From Candidatus Schekmanbacteria bacterium (lineage in GTDB: Bacteria; CSSED10-310; JACPHN01), in the NCBI GenBank assembly GCA_016188575.1, contig JACPHN010000059.1, forward strand, positions 1 through 42,289: a DNA stretch of 42,289 bases. Direction: 5' to 3'. The number at the start of each line of letters is the position of its first letter. Position 1 is the first letter of the stretch. Of the stretch, positions 34,041 through 42,142 are shown piece after piece. The notes beneath the pieces are model-generated. The model did no database searches, was not told the DNA's origin, and was given only the letters and a program-made list of their open reading frames with translations. Position numbers and translations under genes: made by a program.

Positions 34041-34690
34041 CTGGCTCTCCGCGACAGATCTGTGGCAAGCTCCTCGAGCGAGTCGGCAATGATATCCGGC
34101 CTGCTCGCGAGGATGTCATCGAGGCGCCCGAAGTCCCAGGATATCGGCGCGTAAACGATTACCGCGAGGCCGCCGCCTGCGTGAGCGTCCTCCACGTCGC
34201 GAGCCGTATCTCCGACATAGTAAAAGCGGCCACGCGCAATCTGGAGCGATGCGGCGAGCTCACGAAGCGCCGCATCCTTGCCGGCGAAGCCGTCGTCAGC
34301 ACTGACGATGCGCCGCAAGAAGCGCGCGAGGCGATGATGCTCCAGCACCGCGCGAGCATATGCCCCGCAGCTATTCGTCACCACGCAAAGCTCATGGTGC
34401 GCGGCGAGCTCCGCCAGCGCCGCTTCGGCAGCCGGTGCCGCGGCCATTTCGGCGGGTGCCGCGGCCATCACTGCTCGCACCTGCGCGGTCAGGCCCTCCC
34501 TTACCTCTGCTCGTCCCACAAGATCGAGCGGGATCAACGCCTCGAGCCACTGCCCGACGTGCGCGACCCTCCGCGCGCGAACCACCTCCGCGGTCAGCGC
34601 GAGACCTACCGAACAAAGCGCCGCCTGCATGACCTCGCCATAACGCTCCGCCGAATCGATGAGCACTCCATCCAAATCGAACGCGATCAT
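34031..34690 (-). CDS. HAD-superfamily phosphatase
   Basis: A 219-aa protein of HAD subfamily IA. Motif I is FDLDGVLIDS, motif II LCVVTNS, motif III Lys in GFAGKDAAL, and motif IV YYVGDTARDVEDA. A helical cap (about 15-85) carries a small Ala-rich repeat (MAAAPAEMAAAPAAEAALAE). It starts 3 nt after the UbiD stop and overlaps AcnX-L by 10 nt, so it is embedded in the operon. It might dephosphorylate a pathway intermediate or product (for example a prenyl phosphate), or clear a damaged metabolite. Only the phosphatase fold is secure. Confidence 0.9.
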   Translation of the reverse strand: MIAFDLDGVLIDSAERYGEVMQAALCSVGLALTAEVVRARRVAHVGQWLEALIPLDLVGRAEVREGLTAQVRAVMAAAPAEMAAAPAAEAALAELAAHHELCVVTNSCGAYARAVLEHHRLARFLRRIVSADDGFAGKDAALRELAASLQIARGRFYYVGDTARDVEDAHAGGGLAVIVYAPISWDFGRLDDILASRPDIIADSLEELATDLSRRARCA

Positions 34691-34693
34691 GGT

Positions 34694-35971
34694 TTACACA
34701 TAGTCGGCCAGGTTGACGGGCATTGGGGGTTGCGCGCGCAGGAAATACTCGCGGGGGCGATCCCACGGAATCGTGAGGTCGAAGCCGACCTTCGTGGTGC
34801 TGTTCGCGGGATGCTCGGCCGACGGGTCGAGCGACGACCCCTTCTCGCCAGGCAACACGATGAGGTCCCGATGCGCCTGAAAACGGGTCGCCATCGCCCA
34901 CTCCAGAGCGAGCGGGTCGTCGATGTCGATGTCTTCGTCTACGATGAACACGTGCTTCATCGAGGCGTGGCCGCGAAACGCCGCTCGAATCGCGCGCCGG
35001 CCGTCGTCGGCATGGGCCTTGCGGATCTTTACCGCACCGTGGAGCCACGAACAGCCACCGGGAGTAATGCGAACGTCCAGGCACGTGCACTCCTTCGCCA
35101 CTTCCCGAAAAATAGTCGGCTCGCGCGGCGTTCCCATCAGCACCTTGTGCTCGAGGTCGCCCGGCAGCAGCGCGTGATACAGCGCACCCGGGCGCGCGAA
35201 CACGCGATCGATGCGAGCCACCGGCTGTTGCCGCACGATGTCGAACGTCTCGGTCAAGTCGAGAAATGGCCCTTCGTCATGCAGCTCGCCAGTCAGCGTG
35301 CAGATCATGACGATCTCGGCCGGTGGCACCAGGTGACCCGCCACCTCGACTACCGGCGATGGCGCCAGCGCGTGCGCAATGGCGAGCTCGCTCTTGCCGA
35401 TCTCCACGGAAACGGCCGCTGCCAGCAACACGGGCAATGGGTTGCCGATGCAAAATGCGAATTCCCGCAACCCTCGCCGAATGAATGCGCTGAAATGGCG
35501 ATCGACGATGCGCAGCGCGAGAAGGTCGGCGCGACACACCATGGCGCGATGAAAGGATGCGTTGATGCCATACTCCGCGTCGCGGGCAATGACGATGCCC
35601 GAGGCCACGAATGGTCCTCCATCCTGCGGGTAGTGCGTGAGGATCGGCAACTTCGTCGCGTCGGGAGCAAGCTCGTGGTAAGCGTGAGCGCTCTCGACCG
35701 GCGGCTCCACCGGGTGCTCGATCGCCTCACCGACCTTCGCCAGCAATGCCGCCTTCTCCACTCCGAGCGCCATGGCGAGCAGATCCCGCGATGCGCACAC
35801 ATTCGAGACAACCGGCATCGAGAAGCCCGTAACGTTCTCGAAAAGCACCGGCCGGCCGCGCAGCGCTCGCGCCACGGTCGAGATTTCGTACACCGTGTCC
35901 ACGGAGCGGCGCACCCGCTGCAGGAGCCCGCGCTCGTCAAGGACATCGACAAACGTGCGAAGAGTCGTCAT
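34694..35971 (-). CDS. UbiD-family prenyl-FMN-dependent decarboxylase
   Basis: A 425-aa protein starting at ATG 35971; the frame stays open to 36280, but that extension overlaps the PKD protein gene and has no family match. The N-terminus TLRTFVDVLDERGLLQRV, the active-site strand GINASFHRAMV (Arg near 142), GELHDEGPFLDLTETFD (the EGPF Glu near 233), and the C-terminal IVDEDIDIDDPLALEWAMATR are all UbiD hallmarks. These enzymes decarboxylate alpha,beta-unsaturated acids with prenylated FMN. It is the first gene of the operon UbiD-HAD-AcnX(L)-AcnX(S)-UbiX. By analogy with archaeal anhydromevalonate phosphate decarboxylase it could yield isopentenyl phosphate; other unsaturated acids are possible. 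Confidence 0.93.
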   Translation of the reverse strand: MTTLRTFVDVLDERGLLQRVRRSVDTVYEISTVARALRGRPVLFENVTGFSMPVVSNVCASRDLLAMALGVEKAALLAKVGEAIEHPVEPPVESAHAYHELAPDATKLPILTHYPQDGGPFVASGIVIARDAEYGINASFHRAMVCRADLLALRIVDRHFSAFIRRGLREFAFCIGNPLPVLLAAAVSVEIGKSELAIAHALAPSPVVEVAGHLVPPAEIVMICTLTGELHDEGPFLDLTETFDIVRQQPVARIDRVFARPGALYHALLPGDLEHKVLMGTPREPTIFREVAKECTCLDVRITPGGCSWLHGAVKIRKAHADDGRRAIRAAFRGHASMKHVFIVDEDIDIDDPLALEWAMATRFQAHRDLIVLPGEKGSSLDPSAEHPANSTTKVGFDLTIPWDRPREYFLRAQPPMPVNLADYV

Positions 35972-36057
35972 CGCGCAGCTTTCGGGTGCTCCATCAGTGA
36001 ATGTCTGTCTCACCCTTGCCCGGCGCGCCAAAAAAGTCAATGCTGCAGCCGCTGCGT

Positions 36058-37686
36058 TTACCAGTACCGTCGTGGGGTCGGGAAAGGTGTTTGGCCTGGA
36101 GCCAACGTGGGCGTCGGGCCAAGGCGACCCTCGTACAGCAACTGTCGCATCTCTTCTTGCGACACCTGAGATTTGCCCAGTACCTCCATGCTCTTGCGAA
36201 TCATCCACTCCTTTCGCGGGTCGCGGACGGGTTCGCCTTCCGGACCCAGGGGGTCGGCGGTCGGGGCCATGATTTCCCACCGCGCCTCGACGCGGTAGTC
36301 GTCATCCGTAAAGCCAACCAGCGCGTATGCGATCATCAGCACGTCTGGATCGGTAATCTCCATTTCGACGTCGATCTTTTCGAGCGGCCCAATGACATCG
36401 GCTTGCAGCACCTGCCGCCATTCGACCCGCTCGGTGGTAACATTGTCCTCCAGCTTCTCGTCCTTCACGTGCACCTCGCGAGCCAGCGCCTCCGGGTAGA
36501 TTGCGTGGTCGTACACATTCTTGAGGCGAATGGTCTGCCGCGACACGTCACCCTGGCGCACGGCGTATCGCGGAATCTTCTCCACCAGGAGCGTCACCAC
36601 GCCCTTGAACAGGAAGTTCTCCTGGAACCGGCTGGAGATTTCGACGCCCGCGCGCCCGGTAACCTGGTCACCGTTGTTTCCTGTGATCGTCACTTTTACG
36701 AGAAAGCTGGAGTACAGATTCTTCGCCTCCGCGATCGCGTCTTCGTAGGAATGAGTGACTCTCGGCACGTCCGAGCGGAGCTTCGTGCCGTCGCCGAAGT
36801 CCCACTCATAAGCGACGGGGACGAATTCCTTGTCGGCGACGAGGTAGGCGAAGAACGCAAATCCGGCCTCGGTATTCGGCACCGCCTCATGCTTGACCCA
36901 GGCATGGCGGCGTTCCTTGGGCCCGCACTTCTTGACCTTGTAGCGCGGCACCTCGAGGACCGTTCGCGTGCCGCCTCGCCCCCAGACCGCCGCCTTTGCG
37001 GCGTACCTGTTGAGGCCGTCAGCGCCGGGTTCATTCATCGTGGGAATCTTGTTGCCGGCGCCCTTCTTTGGCCCGATGAGCTGGTAGCGGAGGTAGGTGT
37101 CATCGGCGTTACCTTCGGTGTGGGCCTTGATGGTCACCAGGTTTTCCTCGTCCTCGCAGACCTCCTCCTTTTCGAGGATGACCTCGTCGATGATGGGGGG
37201 GGAGGGCGGCGGCCCGGCGAGAGCTGGGGCGCGCTTGAAGCGCGACACGCGTTTTTCCGGGTCCCCCGAGGCTGGCGTCGCGCGCAAGGTGACGGAGGCC
37301 TGACCATTCTGGTAGCCCGGCAGAGATGCGATCACCGTGATTTCGGCGTCGCCGGGCTCCGGTCCGGGGAACCAGCGCGCGATATTTCCGTCGGAAAGCA
37401 GGTGTCCCTGCGTCGCCGACCACTCGAACAGGATGCCCATGAGGAGCTCTTCCTCGGTGAGTTGGAGACGGCGCACCAGCGCGCGGAGCTCGATAGCGCC
37501 CTGTCCAACCGCGATGCGGTCGCGCTCGGCATCGACCCGCACCTCGAGGGCCGGCACCTGCGGCGGACGCCTACCCAAGAACAGCAGCAGGACCCCGAGA
37601 GCCAGCACCGACAAGGCCATGAAGACCGCGGCAAGGCGCGCTCCGCGGCTGCGCGCGGCGGAAGTTGATGACGCGGACGCGATCAC
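36058..37686 (-). CDS. Membrane-anchored protein with PKD-like domain
   Basis: A 542-aa protein from GTG 37686 with GAGGAG upstream. One membrane helix (about 16-39) leaves a large periplasmic part. Recognisable are an Ig-like region (FEWSATQGHLLSD, then ITVIASLPGYQNGQASVTL) and a PKD domain (YEWDFGDGTKLRSDVPRVTHSY), followed by an uncharacterised C-terminal domain ending in a Pro-rich tail. Such proteins mediate surface or protein-protein contacts; the exact role is unknown. It starts 110 nt downstream of the next gene, which a strong terminator separates from it. It ends 86 nt before the UbiD start. Confidence 0.75.
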   Translation of the reverse strand: MIASASSTSAARSRGARLAAVFMALSVLALGVLLLFLGRRPPQVPALEVRVDAERDRIAVGQGAIELRALVRRLQLTEEELLMGILFEWSATQGHLLSDGNIARWFPGPEPGDAEITVIASLPGYQNGQASVTLRATPASGDPEKRVSRFKRAPALAGPPPSPPIIDEVILEKEEVCEDEENLVTIKAHTEGNADDTYLRYQLIGPKKGAGNKIPTMNEPGADGLNRYAAKAAVWGRGGTRTVLEVPRYKVKKCGPKERRHAWVKHEAVPNTEAGFAFFAYLVADKEFVPVAYEWDFGDGTKLRSDVPRVTHSYEDAIAEAKNLYSSFLVKVTITGNNGDQVTGRAGVEISSRFQENFLFKGVVTLLVEKIPRYAVRQGDVSRQTIRLKNVYDHAIYPEALAREVHVKDEKLEDNVTTERVEWRQVLQADVIGPLEKIDVEMEITDPDVLMIAYALVGFTDDDYRVEARWEIMAPTADPLGPEGEPVRDPRKEWMIRKSMEVLGKSQVSQEEMRQLLYEGRLGPTPTLAPGQTPFPTPRRYW

Positions 37687-37729
37687 GGTGAGCCTTCTCC
37701 TCGACGAGGGAATCAGACGAAAAAAACAA

Positions 37730-37755
37730 AAGGGGCGACGGATCGCTCGCCCCTT
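37730..37755 (-). terminator. Rho-independent terminator
   Basis: A perfect 9-bp stem AAGGGGCGA (37730-37738) / TCGCCCCTT (37747-37755) with an 8-nt loop. Read on the minus strand it is followed by a T-rich run (TTTTGTTTTTTT), the classic intrinsic terminator layout. It ends transcription of the papain-like gene (stop 37797) just before the PKD gene. Confidence 0.9.
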
Positions 37756-37796
37756 CTTCGCTGGCCTGCGCTACGCTCGCCGGGAGCCGCCCCTTT

Positions 37797-39056
37797 TCAG
37801 AAGTAGCAGCCACAAACCTCGCCGCCCTGATTCCAGGAGAGGTAGTAGCTCGAGGCATCGTACCATGGGCTATTATAGGAGGAAGACGCGTAGCTGCCAT
37901 AGCCGACGAGGGAGTCGGGCAGATTCCCATACATCGCGGTGGAGCCTTGCCCGTCGAGGTATTGGTACCACTTCGAGGCGGTGTAGTAGAGGTAGTCCGG
38001 GTAGGTATCGTAAAAAACTTCCTGCTCGCCGTCGTCGCAATCGCCGGACGACGTGCCCACGCAGTTGACGAACTGGTTGGCGGCGCGCTCGGCCAGCGTG
38101 GCATTGCCTGCCCAGCACACCAGATCTGCAAGGCTGAACCCTTCGAGACCATCTTCGGCGGCTTCTCGCACCGAGGACCAGGCCTGATAGGCGAGATCCT
38201 CGACCACGGACGTGCTCAGAGTGTGCGAGCTCAGCACGCGGCCGGCGCCCTTGTACAGGCCCCAGCCCTGGGTCGTGGTGCAAACCATGCCGTGCCGAGA
38301 AGAGGTGTCGTCGCTGGTGCGATTTTGGTTCTGCACGAAGGTGTACAGAGAGTACGGCTGCTCGTAGATCGTGCCCCCGTCCTCGACCTTGTGCATCCAG
38401 ATGCGCTCGGCATCACTACCGTAGCTGAAGCGCCCGCTGGCCTTGGAGCTCACCTCCACCTTGTAGCTGCTGGACCGGCCGTCGAACCAGTCGGCGGAGG
38501 CGCGCGCATCGTCCATGTCGCTGCCGCTCATCGAGTCGCTGTCAGTGCACCCGGAGGGGACGCTATACGCGCCGTTGTAGGTCCAGTTGTTGGCGTAGCA
38601 AGCGGAAGACCAGTAGCGGGGTGTCTCGGTGACATTGCTGTCGGGAGCGTCGTCGTAGGCGATATACATCCAGGCGTACAGGCCTCCCTGGCGCATCTGG
38701 CTCACGCCCGGGTACGGTTCGGTAAGCTGATCTTGGTCGATGGGATTGGAGCAACTTCCGCCGGCAGGTGCCGCCATGGTGGAATGGACAACGCTGTCCG
38801 GGCTGCCGAGGGACAAGGCAACGTGGGTGTAGTGCGAGCCCGCGGTCTGTTGCACCTCACCGAGCGGGCCGTCTTTTTGGAACGTCATCAGCGCGCCTTC
38901 ACCGGCGTTGTGGTGAGCGGGAGCGCAGGCACAGGCCTGCTTCTCGTCGGCTCCCGAAATGCTATCGCCCCAGCCCGCCCGGGCCGGTGCGGGAGCGTTG
39001 GTCAGCAGAATGATCCCTATCGCACTGATCCCAAGAACCCCAATGCTTCGTCGCAT
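37797..39056 (-). CDS. Secreted protein with permuted papain-like (NlpC/P60, YiiX-type) peptidase features
   Basis: A 419-aa protein. AGGAGG sits 7 nt before ATG 39056 but directly abuts ATG 39062, so 39056 is the likely start. The signal peptide is RRSIGVLGISAIGIILLTNAPAPARA. GALMTFQKDGPLGEVQQT followed by SHYTHVALSLG is the His-first half of the permuted papain fold (His78 candidate). RHGMVCTTTQGWGLYKGAG (Cys259) matches the late catalytic Cys. The C-terminus is Tyr/Ser/Trp-rich and ends in CGCYF; cysteines are numerous (for example CACA at 42-45), suggesting disulfides after export. Family members cleave cell-wall peptides or lipid amides. Activity is inferred. It is divergent from the HEXXH protein gene. 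Confidence 0.7.
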   Translation of the reverse strand: MRRSIGVLGISAIGIILLTNAPAPARAGWGDSISGADEKQACACAPAHHNAGEGALMTFQKDGPLGEVQQTAGSHYTHVALSLGSPDSVVHSTMAAPAGGSCSNPIDQDQLTEPYPGVSQMRQGGLYAWMYIAYDDAPDSNVTETPRYWSSACYANNWTYNGAYSVPSGCTDSDSMSGSDMDDARASADWFDGRSSSYKVEVSSKASGRFSYGSDAERIWMHKVEDGGTIYEQPYSLYTFVQNQNRTSDDTSSRHGMVCTTTQGWGLYKGAGRVLSSHTLSTSVVEDLAYQAWSSVREAAEDGLEGFSLADLVCWAGNATLAERAANQFVNCVGTSSGDCDDGEQEVFYDTYPDYLYYTASKWYQYLDGQGSTAMYGNLPDSLVGYGSYASSSYNSPWYDASSYYLSWNQGGEVCGCYF

Positions 39057-39554
39057 CCTCATTCCTCCTTGCCCGTGCCGCGAGCTCATCGCTCCCGGCC
39101 CTTCACCTCGCTCTCCCTCGAGCGCGTCGCATGCCGCGAAACCTGTTGTGCAAAGGCTGTGCCGTAAGCAACCGATGCCTCCACTACGCGATCGTTTCTC
39201 GTCGGTTTCACGATTGCTCACAACTAAGGGCAGCGACACGCGGCTCTGGTTGCGATTGTTGCCGGTTTCGCCGCGACTTCGACAAAAATTTCCAGACGCT
39301 TCCGTCCGGCCGCTTTGCGATGATAATCTGCAGCGGACCGCTTTTCCGGATATTTCATCTTTGGCCGATACGAGACACAGGCGACACATGCTTTCAATAG
39401 TGATCAGGGACGCCGTGTTTTCTTCGCATTGCGGACGGCGAGAGTGCTGCACGATCCCAGCGCAGAGGCGGCAATGGCAGGAGCCTTCCCCGTGAGAAAA
39501 TACCGACGAGCTTTTGGTGGGCACGTACCGGGCGTCTTCGTGGCGTGTAACGAC
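39057..39554. other. 498-nt divergent intergenic region
   Basis: This separates the papain-like gene (minus) from the HEXXH/barrel gene (plus). Open frames run through it (minus to 39626; plus from TTG 39429), but their N-terminal parts do not look like signal peptides or any domain. A GATAAT at about 39321-39326 could be a -10 box of a plus-strand promoter, without a good -35. No RNA gene or repeat was recognised. Confidence 0.4.
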
Positions 39555-40910
39555 ATGAGGAAGGTGAGGCCGCACAGGGCGTGGTTGGCGACGTGGCTGT
39601 TGGCGTCCCTGATTGTCGTGCCGCACGCAGCGGGGCAGGACGGCGGAGCGGCGTCACCCAAGGCTGGCCGTCCTGTCTTTGACCTCATGCTCCTGGACCT
39701 CCGCGACAATGTCGGCGGGCAATATGCCTATCCCTCGATGAAACAAGCCCTGCTGTTGACCAAGAGCTTCTACGGTGTGGCGCACGAGGCTCTCGGCGCG
39801 GCCGCGGGCGATAGGTTATGGTTGCGCATTCTCAGCATTTCGCTCTTCGACGTTGCGGCAACCTACCTGCCGCCGGGCGATTCCTGGCTGCACGAGGAGT
39901 GGCATCGGTCGGTAATGAACAGCCGCGGGATCGGCAGCTTCAACGACGTTTATCGGTTTCGGCTCTTCGCGGAAACGATCGCCGTGAGCCACGTCAAGGA
40001 CGCCGACCTGATCCGCCTGAAGCGGGACCACCCCGCGGACCAGGTGCGGCTCGCGGAGGCGGGCATCGAGGGGCAATACGCGCTGGTCACGGAGCTCGAA
40101 AAGGATGCTTTTTTCCGCGGCGCCCAGCAATGGCACCTGACCACGTACTGGCTGAACGTGGCAAACTCCATCTACTACGTCTGGTCGGGCGCGACAGCGG
40201 AGGCCGACGAGCTGACGGACGAAATGAACGCGCAAGACGGACCGGACGTCGAGGCCCGTGATTTTACCGGACACGACTTCACTGCCTGGGTCTACGACCT
40301 GCATCGTCCCGACGAACCTTATGAGGCGCGGGGCGTTCACCCGTCGGGAGTCGGCATCGATCGCTACATTCGCTACTCCGACTTGAGCGGCGAAGAGCAA
40401 TCGTTCTTGAGGTTGCAGGGTCGCCTCGCGCTGCTCAACTTGCTAGACCCTAACCTGCTGGGCCTGGACGGCTGGTGGGTGGACGACGCTCAGACCTGGC
40501 GTCTGGGCGCCGCGGTCCGCCACTACCTCACGTCATTTGGGTACGCGGTGGACGCGAATGCGTTTCTGCGCCGCAGACTTGGGCTGTTCCTGACGGCGCA
40601 CCTGTACCGGAATGCACAGCGTTGGTTCCCGGGGCTTGAGGCCGAAGCGTTGGAGCTGCCGCTGATGATCGCCGGGCTGGAGCTGCGCCTGGACGTGCGC
40701 AGCGCGGTTTGGATGCAGCCGGCGGCGCAGCGGTTCCGGACGTCGGCCGCGCAAGCGGGGTACCTCGGAGGGCTGCGGGTGTCACTGCCCGTGGGGCGGC
40801 ATCTGACGATCTATGCCGAGGCGGAGCGGAAAGCCGCCGGGTGGGTCGCCGGAAACGTCCATCTTGATAGCGCCACGGCGCTGCGAGTGGGACTCCGCGG
40901 CGGCTGGTGA
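39555..40910 (+). CDS. Exported HEXXH-motif protein with probable C-terminal outer-membrane barrel
   Basis: A 451-aa protein from ATG 39555. The signal peptide WLATWLLASLIVVPHAAGQ makes this start likelier than upstream frame starts (TTG 39429, ATG 39474), although no strong ribosome binding site is seen. DSWLHEEWHRSVMNSRG contains HEEWH (113-117), an HEXXH zinc-metallopeptidase-type motif. The C-terminal third alternates hydrophobic and polar residues (LGLFLTAHLYRNAQRW, LELRLDVRSAVWMQPAAQRF, LTIYAEAERKAAGW) and ends in Gly-Gly-Trp, like the last strand of an outer-membrane beta-barrel. No family could be named. It may be a surface or periplasmic hydrolase; the HEXXH could also be structural. 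Confidence 0.65.
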   Translation: MRKVRPHRAWLATWLLASLIVVPHAAGQDGGAASPKAGRPVFDLMLLDLRDNVGGQYAYPSMKQALLLTKSFYGVAHEALGAAAGDRLWLRILSISLFDVAATYLPPGDSWLHEEWHRSVMNSRGIGSFNDVYRFRLFAETIAVSHVKDADLIRLKRDHPADQVRLAEAGIEGQYALVTELEKDAFFRGAQQWHLTTYWLNVANSIYYVWSGATAEADELTDEMNAQDGPDVEARDFTGHDFTAWVYDLHRPDEPYEARGVHPSGVGIDRYIRYSDLSGEEQSFLRLQGRLALLNLLDPNLLGLDGWWVDDAQTWRLGAAVRHYLTSFGYAVDANAFLRRRLGLFLTAHLYRNAQRWFPGLEAEALELPLMIAGLELRLDVRSAVWMQPAAQRFRTSAAQAGYLGGLRVSLPVGRHLTIYAEAERKAAGWVAGNVHLDSATALRVGLRGGW

Positions 40911-40931
40911 TGGGCGTCCGGTGGACGCGGA

Positions 40932-41528
40932 TCAGCGGACCGCGCCGAGGAGCTCGTCGATCATACGCAGGGTCAATCCCCAGATCTTCCGGCCGCCGAA
41001 GAAGATGCACGGCAATGGCATACTCAGGCCGCCCACGCGATAGGCGAAGGACTCCCGATTGGCGGGGTTGGCGAGAAAGGCGAGCGGAACCCAGACGATT
41101 TCGGCGACCTCGGAGCTCGGCTGGAGCTCGACAGGCGCATCCGGGGCCAGATGAAAGAGGTACGGAACGATGACCATGGGCAGCGGCCGTCCCTGGGCGC
41201 GTGCCATGAGATGCGATAGCCGGCCGATTCTGTCGGCGTGGCGCTGCAGGTCGAGCCCTACTTCCTCCTGTGTCTCACGGATGGCGGCAGCCAGACTGTC
41301 GGCGTCAGTCTCGTCGCGGCGCCCGCCGGGAAAAGCCATGTGTCCGGACCACGGATCCTGAGGGTGCTCGGCGCGGCGGATCAGGAGAAACTCCGCGCCG
41401 CGACCATCCGCTCCTTCCCGCAAGATCGCGGCGACGGCGGCCTGCTTGAGCAGAGAAGCTCCGGGGATGCTGCGCGGGCGGTAGTGGCGGAAGGCGCCTC
41501 GCACGCGCTGAACGGTAAGGTCAGTCAT
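40932..41528 (-). CDS. Nudix hydrolase, CoA pyrophosphatase type
   Basis: A 198-aa protein. The Nudix box is GGRRDETDADSLAAAIRETQEEVGL (69-92), with both catalytic glutamates of the EExG. The preceding FLLIRRAEHPQDPWSGHMAFPGG matches the CoA-specific UPF0035/NudL group, which hydrolyses CoA and acyl-CoA to acyl-phosphopantetheine and 3',5'-ADP. The start is ATG 41528. It has no clear ribosome binding site, and a TATACT sits only 9 nt upstream. It converges with the HEXXH gene (stops 40910 and 40932). Confidence 0.92.
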   Translation of the reverse strand: MTDLTVQRVRGAFRHYRPRSIPGASLLKQAAVAAILREGADGRGAEFLLIRRAEHPQDPWSGHMAFPGGRRDETDADSLAAAIRETQEEVGLDLQRHADRIGRLSHLMARAQGRPLPMVIVPYLFHLAPDAPVELQPSSEVAEIVWVPLAFLANPANRESFAYRVGGLSMPLPCIFFGGRKIWGLTLRMIDELLGAVR

Positions 41529-41537
41529 TATTCGGGA

Positions 41538-41543
41538 AGTATA
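41538..41543 (-). promoter_or_regulatory. Possible -10 box close to the Nudix start codon
   Basis: TATACT on the minus strand ends 9 nt before the Nudix ATG. If used, transcription would begin only a few nucleotides before the start codon, giving an almost leaderless mRNA, which fits the absence of a Shine-Dalgarno. No strong -35 is present. Confidence 0.25.
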
Positions 41544-41673
41544 GCGCGAAAGACCGGCAGCGAAAACGGCGGGGGCGGCCCCGAATCTACCGCCGCTTCG
41601 GCGTCGACGGGACAGTGCCCGCCTCCGTCCCTCCCCTCGAGCGTGTGAGTGAAATTGCGCGAAATACCGCCGG

Positions 41674-42012
41674 CTATCGGAGGCAATCGCACAGAGAATA
41701 TCCAGGACATCCAGTCAAACATTTATGGGTCAGGGCCAAGTTGAATGCCGCGATTCTTGCGCCCAGGCGCGCCAGCAGCCCGCACCAACTTCGAGCCCTC
41801 GGAAACTTCAATCCCAGGTCGCTCGCCAACCACTGGAAGGTGGTCTCTACGGGCTGCCGCAAGCCCGACAACCAACGACAGTGCTTCTTCCGCTCGTCCG
41901 GCGGCAGCGTGCGGTAATCGTCCTTGGTCAGAGCTGCGACACCATCGCGCTTGAAGGGCGGCGGCGGGATGGATTGTCGGCCGGTGGCCACCGCGCTACG
42001 CTGATCTGCGTA
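41674..42012 (-). pseudogene. Transposase remnant (DDE type, IS982/IS5-like C-terminus)
   Basis: The C-terminal part of a transposase: DDYRTLPPDERKKHCRWLSGLRQPVETTFQWLASDLGL followed by RARSWCGLLARLGARIAAFNLALTH. RQPVETTF is the place of the catalytic Glu in DDE transposases, and the following GLLARLGARIAAFNL segment is typical of IS982/IS4-IS5-type C-termini. The N-terminal catalytic Asp residues are absent; upstream the frame runs on as unrelated sequence to 42174, overlapping the hsdM start. It is a decayed fragment; no terminal inverted repeats were recognised. Confidence 0.6.
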
Positions 42013-42142
42013 TGAAGGACAGGACAACCGGAGCCAGGGGGTGGGAACCCCGCTGGAGTCCCCCACGGAGGTCCGTCGAATTGGCGTTGGGCCGATGAAG
42101 CGAACCCGTCGTGACCTGGGGAGCAACAGTGAGCGATAACGC

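Noticed and set aside
32851-34119. Upstream extension of the AcnX small-subunit frame
   Set aside because: It runs through the AcnX large-subunit gene in another frame; the ATGA overlap at 32847-32850 marks the true start.
34181-36169. 662-codon plus-strand open frame
   Set aside because: Antisense to the HAD and UbiD genes, which have full family motifs; high-GC shadow frame.
39321-39326. GATAAT as -10 box for the HEXXH gene
   Set aside because: No -35 element at the right distance and over 200 nt from the start codon; kept only as a remark.
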